Below are positions 10,501 to 22,500 of a DNA stretch of 64,000 nucleotides, one piece after another; within the stretch, counting starts at the first letter, position 1, and every line of letters starts with the position of its first letter. Below the pieces are notes generated by a model that saw only the letters and a list, made by a program, of their open reading frames with translations, had not been told where the DNA came from and searched no databases. The position numbers and the translations under genes are program-made. This DNA is from Luscinia megarhynchos (Eukaryota > Chordata > Aves > Passeriformes > Turdidae): contig CM067592.1 in NCBI GenBank assembly GCA_034336665.1, positions 49,493,783 to 49,557,782 on the forward strand. The letters run 5' to 3'.

Positions 10501-13500
10501 GTCAGCAGTGTAAGCAAAAGGAAAGCATGTATTTTTTGACATGAGCACTCAGATGAGTGGAAAGCTGATAAATGAAATAGAATGGAAAGAGAATGGCAAA
10601 CTCTCTATTAACCCAGTGACTCCTATTACCAGTGACAAAACTGACATCTCATATCATGTCTCTCTCCCACAGTGATTGTTGTAGTTAAAAACCCATAAAC
10701 ACACCACCAACAGCAATAAAAATGTGTGCCAGTAGAGTTAACCGTGATTTAAAAACTTACATAATTTTAATTGAATTGGCAGTGTAGCTTTTGATCGTAG
10801 AGATATGAGCAAATAAGAACATTTGTGTGTTGTGAGTATACTGCTAACTGTAGAGTATTATAGTTGTTCAGCGACTTCTTTCACCCAAGTTTAGAGGCAT
10901 GGTTTAGTTCACAAGTGTACCAGAAGGGATGAAAATATTCCAGTCTTACTTTGACTACCCAGACTGACTTTGTCCTCAAGCTTGTACTGCTAGACTAAAA
11001 AGGGGAAATTAAATTCCATTTTTCTTCCTGTTGCCTTAATGTATTCCTTTGTTGGTTTTATTGCAGCCCTTGAACTTGTTGCCCTCATACATTTTCAGAT
11101 CTAGGATGTAGTCTAACTACAGGATAAGCTTGTAATGCCTATACCTTCTTAATCCATTTAGGCTGAGGAACTAATCCCTTTTTAGACCACGGTTTGACAA
11201 ATGAGTTAAATTTTACTCTAGGATGTCTTCTACAAAATCAGTTATCCTAGTGGTGTCAGACAAATAACTAATCCAGGGTAAATTCACTCTACCTCTTCAA
11301 ATGAGCTTCCAGAAGTATTTTTGCACTGGCAGCATTTGTGCCAGACTGGATACCATTGTCACTTTAAATGTATCCCTTGTGAGGCCAGAAAAAAAACCAG
11401 AAAAAGTCAAAAGTTACAGATGTTTTCTTGAATCAGGTCTGAAGAGTCCTACTGGTGAGATTCTTAGCTCGCTTGTTTGACATAGATGATTAGAGAAACA
11501 GGACAAGCTAAACCCTCAACATAATGCCAATTCCAGCCACCTTTTTACCAGCCACCATTGGTAATTTGAACGTGTTTCTTGAGTTACATTTTAGTATCTC
11601 TCACCATTTCTCAGAGATCTGTGCAGACAGGTTTTTTTCCTCTCTAAAATATTTGTAACAGTTGCAATAAATTTGCAGCTGCAAAACTGTGGACTATGGT
11701 GCCTTGAATGAAGTGACTCCACCGCTGAGCGCTGCTGTGCTGGACATGCTGGAGCTCCAGTACGAGCTGGAGTCCAAGGCAGCAAGGTGGTATGCCACCA
11801 TTGACATTGCAAATGCATTTTTCTCCATTCCTCTGGCAGCAGAGTGCAGGCCTCAGTTTGCTTTCACCTGGAGGGGCGTGCAGTACACCTGGAACCCACT
11901 GCCCCAGGGGTGGAAGCACAGCCCCACCATCTGCCATGGGCTGATCCAGGCTGCACTGGAAAAGGGTGAGGCTCCAGAACATCTGCAGTACATCGATGAT
12001 ATCATTGTGTGGGGGAACACGGCAATGGAGGCATTTGAGAAGGGTGAGAAGATCATCCAGATTTTGCTGGGAGCCGGTTTCGCCATTAAAAAGAGCAAAG
12101 TCAAAGGACCTGCCCGAGAGATCCAGTTCCTGGGAGTGAAGTGGCAAGACGGATGGCACTAGGTCCCCACTGAGGTCATCAATAAGATCACTGCAATGTC
12201 TCCATCAACAAGCTAGAAGGAAACACAAGCTTTCCTAGGTGCCATAGGCTTTTAGAGAATGCACATCCCTGAGTACAGCCAGATTGTGAGCCCTCTCTAC
12301 CTGGTCACCTGCAAGAAGAACGATTTCCACTGGGGCCCTGAACCGCAGCAAGCCTTTGCCCAGATCAAACAGGAGATCGCTCATGCAGTAGCCCTTGGCC
12401 CAGTCAGGACAGGACCAGAGGTAAAGAATGTGCTGTACTTTGCAGCTGGGAACCATGGTCTGTCCTGGAGCCTTTGGCAGAAGGTGCCTGGTGAGACCCG
12501 AGGCCGACCCCTGGGATTCTGGAGCAGGAGTTACGAAGGGTCTGAAGCCAATTACACTCCCACAGAGAAGGAAATCCTGGCTGCCTTTGAAGGAGTTCAA
12601 GCTGCCTCAGAGGTGATTGGCACGGAAGCACAGCTTCTCCTGGCACCCTGACTGCCAGTGCTGGGGTGGATGTTCAAAGGAAAGGTTCCCTCTACCCACC
12701 ACACCACCGATGCCACACGTGGATTGCCCTCATCATTCAGCGCACCCTGGGATTCTGGAGATAATTACAAACTGGCCAGAAGGTGAAGATTTTGGTCTCG
12801 CTGACAAAGAGGAAGAAGTGACCCAGGCCGAAGAAGCCCCACCATACAAATTTGGTAGCTATCAGTGTTAATTAGTTTGTTAGTTCATCTCTGGTTTTGA
12901 TCACCAAAGACGGTGTCTAAGTGGCTGCTCTTAGATATATGTACGTCTAAGAGCATACATCTTATGTACGCCGCTCAGTGTACATATGGTTCTGCAGTTT
13001 CCATTATGGGCTTCAGTGACAGCAATTTAGCTGCTTTTTCAGCATGCTGTGATCAAGGCAATGATCCCTTGAAAACACAGGATGCCCTGGTTGCTTTGAC
13101 TTGAATCACTTGAAGTCAACATGAATCTAGGACTGGCTCTGACTGGTTTTGCTGGAACTGAAGTGATTTTGTGTAACATCACTTCCATATTTTTGTGCCA
13201 CCTTTTTTGAGAATCTGATAAAGTTTGCAAGCAAGATGCATCAGCGTGATTTCTCAGAATGGATAATTGTTTCAGAGTAAAAACTATAGTTTTTCAATTT
13301 CTTTTGTTCGGTCGTGTTACCTCCTTCAGGAGATTTTAAAATGGCACTTTGGTAATGCTAAGAAACTACCTAATGAGATTGTAGAATCATGGGATAATTC
13401 AGCTTGGTGGGGACCTTAGGAGGTCACCAGACCAATCTCTTATTTGAAACAGCCCATTACAAGTTTGGTTCAGGATGAAGGTGGAGGTTTTATTGAGATG

Positions 13501-16500
13501 AGTCTTGGAAAACCGCTGAGAATAAAGACTGTACAAACCCTCTGGGCACCATCTTCACTGCTGGATAGTCTTTATTGTGCACCTTTCTTGTTTCAGCACA
13601 GTTTGGCCCCAGTTTTGTTTGCTGTCTGTCAGAGCCCAGGATCATTCCTCTTGAGCAACTGCTTGTGTCTGTTGGCATTGCTGCTGGCACTCTGCCTGCC
13701 CAGGGAGGAATGCATGTGGCTTCTGCCTGGACATTCACAGCACTCCTGTTGGCTTCTCCTCTTGTTTGAAGGATTTCAGTTCTGTTATGTTCCACTCCGA
13801 ACAGTTCTCATGCACTTATTTGGTAACTTTATTATGGGTGGCGTGTTGGGTTGCAATACAGGATGTGGCCAGAAATGTGTACCAGAAATGTGTATTCTAT
13901 CACCATCTGTTGAAGCCAGGTGGGGCAGTGACCCTTATCTCCGTGGCACATATCTTTAAGACTAGGTGGGGCAATCATCTTTATCTTTTCCACAACCCAT
14001 CCTCCCTCCAGGAAGATATCGTCTGCTGCTGGCCCATTAAGTCCCACTGTATGACTGATAAAATTACATCATCCCACTGGGAGATGCTCCAGCCAGGGGG
14101 AGGAGCCAAACCTTTCCCACCTAGATAAAAACTGAGATTTTGGACAACAAGATACCATCTTTCCACTGGATTCCAGAGGAAAACCAGACCTTTCCACATC
14201 ATCCCTGGGCCTTCAGAGGAAACCTGCACCCCTCTACAGGAGCACTGCTTCAGCTGAACCACATCTGCCACTGCAGGGGGACTGTAGCCACCATTTAACA
14301 GGACTGCTACCAACACCCTGACTGATTGGGTGTCAGGTTGTATTCTGACTCTGTCAGTGTTTTGGGATTGTCCTTTGTAATACTGTACTTCTATTTTAAT
14401 TTTCCTAGTAAAGAACTGTTATTCCTAATTCCCATATCTTTGCCCTTAATTTCAAAATTATAATAATTTGGAGGGAGGGGATTTACATTCTCCATTTCAA
14501 AGAGAAGCTTCTGCTTTTATTGGCAGACACCTTCAAACCAGGAGAGATGGGGATATATATTTTTTTTTGGTCTGTTTTGTGAATTGGAGTTATTCTTCAG
14601 ATTTCCAAGCCAGAGCCAGTTTTGACAGATAGTAACCAAATTGTGGAGACAACTTGTCATCTTCAGGAATCCTTTCTTTCCTATCTTTCTGTTGATGGAT
14701 GTTATTGATTGTGGCATGGTTTGGGACTTCTGTGTTTGTCTTAACAGTGATGTGGTTTCAAGATAATACTATAAATGATGGCTGCTGTTTTCTTACAGGT
14801 TAAATAATCCGTTAGATTAGGCCTGATTTGCCTATGTTAAGCCTGCCTAATGGACTGAGCTTGGTGATTGGATCCTGAAGTGGCAACATTAATGTTGGTT
14901 GGTTCAAGTTTTTTTGGTTTTTTTTCCTTCTTGTCAGGTCATGGAGCTGCTGGTTCATCTGAATAAGCGCATCAAAAGCCGACCAAAAATTCAGCTTCCA
15001 GTAGAGACATTGCTAGTTCAATATCAAGATCCTTCTGCAGTGTCATTTGTCACTGTAAGTGTCTGTTTTCTAAGAGTGTTTGCTGATTTACTTTAGCATG
15101 AAGAATATTCTTTAAACCTCCTGTATTTAGCTCTGTCAGTTTTCCTAGCGTGTAATTGTTATGAATTTGGTTTTTTTATAGCTTTTTTTATACTCAGTTT
15201 TACAGTCTTGTGTGGGTGAAGCTTAGTTTCATAAAGCATATTGCTGTTCAAATTACGTACAGTTACTCGTGATATTTCATGGTTGCATGAATTGCCATTG
15301 CTTGTATTGTAAAGGGTCTGTTAATTGGTAGAAGTTTCATTTTGAAGGCAACTACCAATCCTTATCCTGAAGCTGTGGGATCAGAGTTTTACTTAAAACA
15401 CCTTTATCTCTTGAGGACCTGTATTTTTATGTGGTTTTAGGTCAGGACCTTAGCTGAACAGGATGAAGAAAATGTTAAAGATGGTGAAACGTTCATAGAT
15501 TATTTTGTTCAATCTAATTTAAAGAGTGAAAATAGTTTTTAAATGTTTTCCTGAAACTTATGAAACTATGAAACAGTTTGCATTTCAGTCTTGATACTAT
15601 GTTGCAAATCATCATGAAGAAACAAACGTGATTAAATTATAGGGAAACTTTTTACTTTTAGTTTAACTCTTCAGTCCTGTATTCAGTGTGTGTAGCATAA
15701 ATTATAACATCCTAGAACTGTATGGAGAAATACTTAGACTTTAAACAGCAGTGCCATACATAAAAGTAATCTTAGGTTGTCTTTAAAAAGTGGCATTATC
15801 TGGAATTCTTTTATCAGTAAACTTTTTAGAAATGACCAAGACTTCTGGAGTGCATATGTTTTGTGGAGCAAAATGAACCATCTATGTTTAAAGACATACT
15901 TGACAAACTCTGCATTTGGCTGAACTTGTCCAGAACATCTTTTCATTAATGTATCTCAGCAATGCATGTTGCTTTTCATCACAAGGCCTCATAGCATTTT
16001 AACTCAAGTGTCATCTACAAAGTAGTGTAATGCACTACAGCACTCCTCTTTGCCACTTCTTTCAGCCAGATCATGCAACACAACTCTTACCTCTGCAGTT
16101 CTTGGCTGGATTTTAGATGAACAGCATAACAGTTAGATAGTCCAGTATTCAGTACTGGTCTGCTATGCTGTCCTGTCACTGGACTCTTAACTGCATTTGC
16201 AGCTTTGAAATAAGCTGATTTAGAAACATGTTTTCAAGAGAGTTTTTGTCTATGCTACAGACTTCGTATTTATTCAATATTGTTTTCTATTTTATTTCAG
16301 AATATGTAAGAGAGAACATTACATTTGCCTTCTTTTAAGCTGTTGTTTAGTTGCAACTATTTTTGGTGAAATTGGCAGTGAAAAAAACAAGCCAGAGAGA
16401 GTTTTTTTTCCTCACCTTTGAAAGCAGAGGCCCAGCAAGACCTACTCTGAGTAGTCCTTGCTGAGTTTCCACTTTAATGTTTGTCAGTCTGATAAGACTT

Positions 16501-19500
16501 AGACTTAAGAAATTGGTCTTACAAAGCGTGTTGCTTCCAATACTCAATTATGTAACAGAACATACGAGAAGAGGTTAAGGACCACATACTTCTTTTCCAT
16601 TGTTGCAATACTGTGTGCTTTTTCTACTCCTTTAGAATTTTACCATAATTTATGTTAAGATGGGATACCCCCGTCTGCCCGTGGAAAAACAATGTGAATT
16701 GGCTCCAACCCTTCTCACTGCAATGGAAGGGAAACCTCAACCACAACAAGACAGGTACAGCTACTTCCTCTTGCAGCAGATTTTGTTGGTGGTGTTTCAG
16801 TAAAATAATTTGTATCAGTTTGTAAAAGATTTCTTTTCCTTAGTGCTGTCTTCATTACTTAGGATGTTCTTGGCATGTACAATTTGGATCAGTAATTCAG
16901 TCATTTGGGTGGTACAAAAAATTATAGTCTAATGCTGTAATAATGTACGGAGTCTGCAGCAGCAATCTCCGTGTATGATAAGAGGTTATGTGTTATGATG
17001 GAAGTGAAATGCCTGTCCATATCCCCCATGCACCTTCATAGAGTTCTGGTTTCTGGCTTAAGGCCAGACCTTTAGTAGATACTCTCTGCCCAGCTGCCGG
17101 AGCAGTGCTAGATGTCTCAGAGTGCCACTCTAAATTGAGCAACAGTGTTTCAAGTAAGTAGGAATTTTAGCTAAGTTGTAATATGTGAAAAAAAGACTGT
17201 CAGGAACTGCTGTATACTAAGAACCTCTAGAAAACTGTGACTAATGGACCTGATTCCTACCTACACTGAGATGAGTTTCCACTATGCTGGCATTGGAAAA
17301 TGTCATTAAAATCGAGTGTTCGTTCATTCTATGTATTGTGATGGTGTAAAAATATTTTTTAAATTACATTACTGAAAAGTCTTTCAGTAAAATCTTGCTT
17401 CTGTTGATGAGATTAGTGTGACAATACCTTGGAGCATGGTTTTTCTCTGTTGGAAAGGCAAGTACATGAGTGAAGAGAGTGAAGATTTGAAAAAGTTTTG
17501 TACTGGTATACAACCAGTGTATTTGCCAGTGTTTCTTAAGGATGAGACAGACCTTGACAGTATTTTGCATTATGAAACTGTCAAAAATCTGGACAAAGAC
17601 AGTGACTTTATCTCTCCAAATGTCTGTATGCATTCCATTTTAAGGACAAATCCTAATTTATCTTGCCATTTCTAAGTATATCAGGTGGCAAATAGAAGCC
17701 ACTGGATTTTGAATATGTTTTAACTTTTGTCAAGATTTTCTTTTTTTGCTATTAAGGACCAGGTTTGTTGTAAAAGGTTTCTCTCTTGTATGTTTTAAAC
17801 AAACAGGTGTGTGTTTTTTTTAAATGGTTGCAGTAAATGTAATTGTTTTTCAGCCTTATGCATCTTCTAATACCAACCCTTTTTCACATGAAATACCCTG
17901 CTGAACCACTGAAAGCAGCAGCTTCTCCATTTAATCTTGCTGAAAAACCAAAGACTGTACAGCTGCTTTTGGACTTTATGTTGGATGTTCTTCTTATGCC
18001 TTATGGGTGAGTCGATACCAGTCTTCTCTAGCATTGCTATGTGAAACAGTGTAAGTTACACCCTTGAAAACTCATTTAAAGTACTCTGTTACTTACTGGC
18101 TTGAATGACACCTATGAAAAGATACAAAAGAAGTTGATAGTTTTAAGAACCGAATCACCATCTTCCTTATTTTACAAAACTTCTCTTTTTGACTTAATTA
18201 GGTGTTACACAATTCTGTCCTTACCTCTTTTGAGATCAAAGTGAAACTGTGAGACGTGAGCTGTCTGTTAAATAGCAAGCCCTTTCAAATAGAAGCCTGA
18301 CAAAAATGTGTGCTCATCTTTCTGCAGTTGAGCTTTAAGTCTTATTCCTCTGAGGTCATAAGCAAGAATAATCTCTAAAAACTTGTGCTTTCCAGAGTTG
18401 AACCTTTGAACAAGATTTGTCTTTTGTCTGTCTTCTGATGAAAAATGCTCAAACTGCAATGGTGTTGTCTTAGTGTGAACACTGTTTTTGGAAGCAAGAA
18501 GAATGTACAGACCAACTTGAATTTACTGATCACTGCTTCTTAGGAACCTTTTAGTGTCTAAAATCAGTACTTTCTCAAAATATTTTTTCCACTGACTGGT
18601 GTTTTTTTTTAGTGTCTTTGTATTGCTAGGGCAGCTTTTGCTTTGAAAGAAAACAGAAGTAATTTTGATGGTAGACCACATTTCTATTTTTTCTGGCAAT
18701 AAAAGTCTCATAGGATTGGTGCCAGTATGATTTTTTTGAGCTCATAACTCTTGCTTGCCTGAATGCGTGAACCTAAAGGAATGCATTTAAAATAGTGAGC
18801 ACATGGTCTTTCTACATGTAGATTTGTTGGAGGCCATGCTCCCCAATTAGGGGGCCACTTCCCTTTTGTTTGAATATACAGAATCCTGCAGCTTATAGTT
18901 TCGAATACCTGTTCTTCTGTTCATGATTCACACTCTTCAGTTGGTGCAGGCTAATTGCTCTTTGCTTCATCCATGGATGTAGCTTCAACAGATGAAGTCC
19001 TTGGGCTTTCTATTGAGACTTCGTTCCCTTCCATGCTTTAATATTCTGGCCAAGCATGAGTTTTTAAATCATAGAATCATTTTGTTTGGAAGAGACCTCT
19101 GAGAAAACACTCACACTGAGTCTCAAACTGAGAGACAATAAAGTAGGAGGTGAAGGTTTTAATTTTCTTTCCAGAAGGTGTAGAGAGTGTTTTGAGCTAG
19201 CTTGTGGCTCTGGATGTCTGTCTCTTAAGTCCTGCTCCCTGGGGTGAGTCTGCTCGCAGTGGTTTGTAGCTAATTTATGCTTGTTAGAGCTTTGTTTGTC
19301 ATTGCCCAGTTATGAATTAGCCTTACCAGTTTGCTGCACTAAAGCAACCAGAAAGCTTAACTGTAGGGTTTAAAGCTCATAATGAAGTGTTTAAAGATTT
19401 AACTAATGAGACTTGGAATGAATCCTTATTGTTGAGATTGTTTACCTCTTTTTGTTGTCTGTCTGCTGAATGCAAAATGGGAGGCTGGCTGGGGCGAAAT

Positions 19501-22500
19501 AATTCTTGTTGGTCTTTGTACTGCAATTTTGAGGCCATTTGGCCAGCTTCCAAGGGTGCATGTAGAGGTGAGGTGGCTTTTATGAAAGCATGGAAGTGAG
19601 AACAGGGCAGCTAGACTAGCTGGTCTTACAAAAGAACAGTCTTCTCTGTAAACTTATTTTTATTTTTGCTTTCCTTCTCTAGCCAGTACTAAAACTGCCA
19701 TTTTCCAACTGCCATTTCTCATTTATTTAATTTTTTATACTAGGATTTGTTTCCTTCCGTTTATGTTGCATATGCTTCATTGTTTCCCTTGTTAGGTTTA
19801 TGTTTTTTATAGAAATCATACAAATGTTATTGGAGCTTTTAGCATGAGTTTCTTGAATGTAGTACTGCATTAGTATTTACTTCTAATACAAAAGAGATAA
19901 TTTTTTCTGATTTATAGACTAAGAACTCTTTCTCAAAATGTCAGTGGACCCTTCCCTTTTCTCACTGAAGTTTGTTTTTATTTACAATGGCATTGTTATG
20001 ATTCTTGCAGAGTATGTTGGGATAATTGGTAGCAGAGCTTCAAATTCTATCTTATATTAGAGCTATGGGATTAATTAAAGAAAAATAACCAAGTTAGACA
20101 AGTTATGTGTCTTTCTCAATTCCAGAATATAATTCAGCTGCTAATGTGGGTTGGAAAAGGCTCTAATAAGTCTTTCCCTGCCTGCTTAGGTTTGTATTGA
20201 ATGAATCTCAAAGTCGACAAAATGTGCCCTCGGCCCAGGGGTCTTCATCAAGTACTGCGGGAGGTCCTGGAATCCCTCAGCCACCTCCAGGGATGAGCTT
20301 TTATGCAGCCAAGAGGGTAATTGGAGATAGTCCATGGACACCAGAGCTGCTGGAACAGGTATTTAGGGGCTAGTCCTTGGTGAACTGTGGATGGTAATGG
20401 GGATGGTTGTGGACAGAGGAATGGAAAGGTGGAGAGAAAATATTTAACTAATTCTGGCCAGGTCTTTAGTTGCCCTGAGGGAATTTATTGAGGGATTTTG
20501 CGTGATGCCTTAAGGAATTTTGCAGTGGTGGAGTGGGGAGGAAGGTGATTTGGAAGCAGACATGTCTACAACCTAGTCCTGTGTTTTACTCCCAAAGGTT
20601 GCAACAGTATCTTCTGTTTCTGAAGCATCCCTTTATAGCAGTGGTGTAACAGAATGTCCCATAATGGTAACGCTAGTACTTTGCTGCCCATGACTTTGTA
20701 GGTGGCAAGCTGAGAGATGGAGAGCATGTGAACTTCTCCTTAAGCTGTGATTTCAGACAGCTGAGCTCCTACACTTACTGTAACATCCGCTTTCTTGTCA
20801 ATAACACTGTCTTTCCACTTTTTTCAACAGTGTAAGCTGGGGATAGTGAAGTTCATTGAAGCTGAGCAAGTGCCCGAACTTGAAGCTGTTATACACCTGG
20901 TTGTAGCCTCTAGTGATACAAGACACAGTGTTGCCACTGCAGCAGACCTTGAACTGAAAAGCAAGCAAAGGTAAGATCTGGATGGTTGCAAAAGATGGTG
21001 TTAGTATTCCTGGAACAGCTAGCTGCAATGAAAGTAGTACTCCAAGAGAGGCTGTGCTCGAGGGAAGGAGGGTTGAAGTCCCCTGTATATCTGAAGCTGC
21101 TGTGTATTCCCACTGGGCTTGGAATAGTGTGGTTTACTGTCTTGCAGCTGGAAGTGTCACTTAGCTCCAGAGACAACAGCTTTAGCTGTGTGGGTTTGAT
21201 CATTTTTTGGTATCACTTTTGAGCCATTTTTACCAAATCATAAAGAATAATGGTGGTTTCCACATTGCCTTCTGTGGATTATTAATTGTCAATAAGGCTT
21301 TATTAAATGATTCCCAGAAAAGTATACTTTCATTTAATTTATAAGGAGAGTAAAGAGACTAATTGTGAAATGGATCATAGTGTAGAAAGCAAACACTGCT
21401 GTCATTATTATAGAAACTTTTGCTCACCTGCAGTTCAGTCTTCATCATCTAAAGACAATGCTTCTGTCTTTAACTCATCAAGAGGCCACAGTAATGGCTG
21501 TTGTTACTGTTTGCTAAGACATTGACAGTGGGAGTTTTGCGGGCTGATGTAAGAGGTTGGAGCAAGACAAGCCATCTTTGAAATGTGTAGGTGGCTTCTG
21601 TAGGACTATTTAACATGGAGTCAAGTTTGTAATGTGAAACCTTCTGCAACTGAGCTACCTTCTGTTCATGTACCTCAGTCATGACAGGGGAGATGATTCT
21701 ATTAAATGATGGAGCCTGATTAAGGAAGCTGAGCTCTCCTTTGCTGTTTGTCTCATCTTTCCTTTTGAGGCGGTGTTCTTTACCTGGAGAGAAAAATAAC
21801 TGTGTGGACAATATGTAACGTTGAATGTCTTTTATGAGAAATATATGCTAGTTCACAGATTACCATTTGATATTCCATTGATAAATTAATATGGTCTGTA
21901 TGTCATTTCAGTGGGAGAGAAGGGAGCTTGTAGGTTTCTACCAAATTACTTGATATCACATTGTGAAAAATTGTTAAAGTGTAATTAGTTCACATTCTTT
22001 ATGATTATATATGATGTGGATGTGGGACAAGTGGTTGGAAGTCAAACTGAGGAGTCCTGTGTAAATTTTGGGAATATTATGAATATGATGCAAAATACTG
22101 TATTTTAAGAAGTAGTCAAAGGTTAAAGTCATAACATGCATGTTCAATGTGGTTTTTTCCTTCAGTTTAATTGACTGGAACAATCCTGCTATCATCAACA
22201 AAATGTATAAAGTGTATCTTGGGGATATACCACTGAAAACCAAGGAGGTAAGATTTGCCTTTAGAATTGTCTATCTTCTTAATTGCTGAAGAAGTAATTT
22301 TAGTTGTCTTATTTTCAAAAATAAATATGTATTTCTTAAATCTATCACTTCCTTTGATATCTGCTTTCATGGAATATTTATGCTATTTGAATAATTTTTT
22401 CTCTGTGCCAGTGTGTTCTGATTTGTAGCAGAAAGTAATTTACTGGTGTCCAAATATGTACTATGTAATCTCTGTTTCTGACAGGGATCTGTTCTGAAAC

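Larger units (their letters stand above)
8669..14937. other. ECPAS: ECPAS intron 2 (6269 nt), repeat-rich
   Basis: Holds a diverged tandem duplication (9081-9340), a GTA repeat (9855-9869), an ERV pol fragment (11686-12865), a small inverted repeat (12927-12954), a CR1 fragment (13381 to about 13640) and an LTR (13844-14545). About 9900-11680 shows nothing recognised. Confidence 0.75.
15055..20189. other. ECPAS: ECPAS introns 3-5 outside exons 4 and 5
   Basis: Introns of 1581, 1099 and 2183 nt. A short CR1-like scrap at 19068-19110 in intron 5 is the only repeat recognised. No other exon seen; open frames at 17418-17675 and 19387-19599 lack coding character. Confidence 0.6.

Noticed and set aside
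11689..12648. The ERV reverse transcriptase frame as a domesticated host gene.
   Set aside because: It has at least four in-frame stops and a frame loss near 12650, no start context and no conserved exon structure, so it reads as a decayed insertion.
13444..13959. Open frame of 171 codons on the + strand.
   Set aside because: It crosses from a CR1 fragment into the start of an LTR and has no protein-like features.
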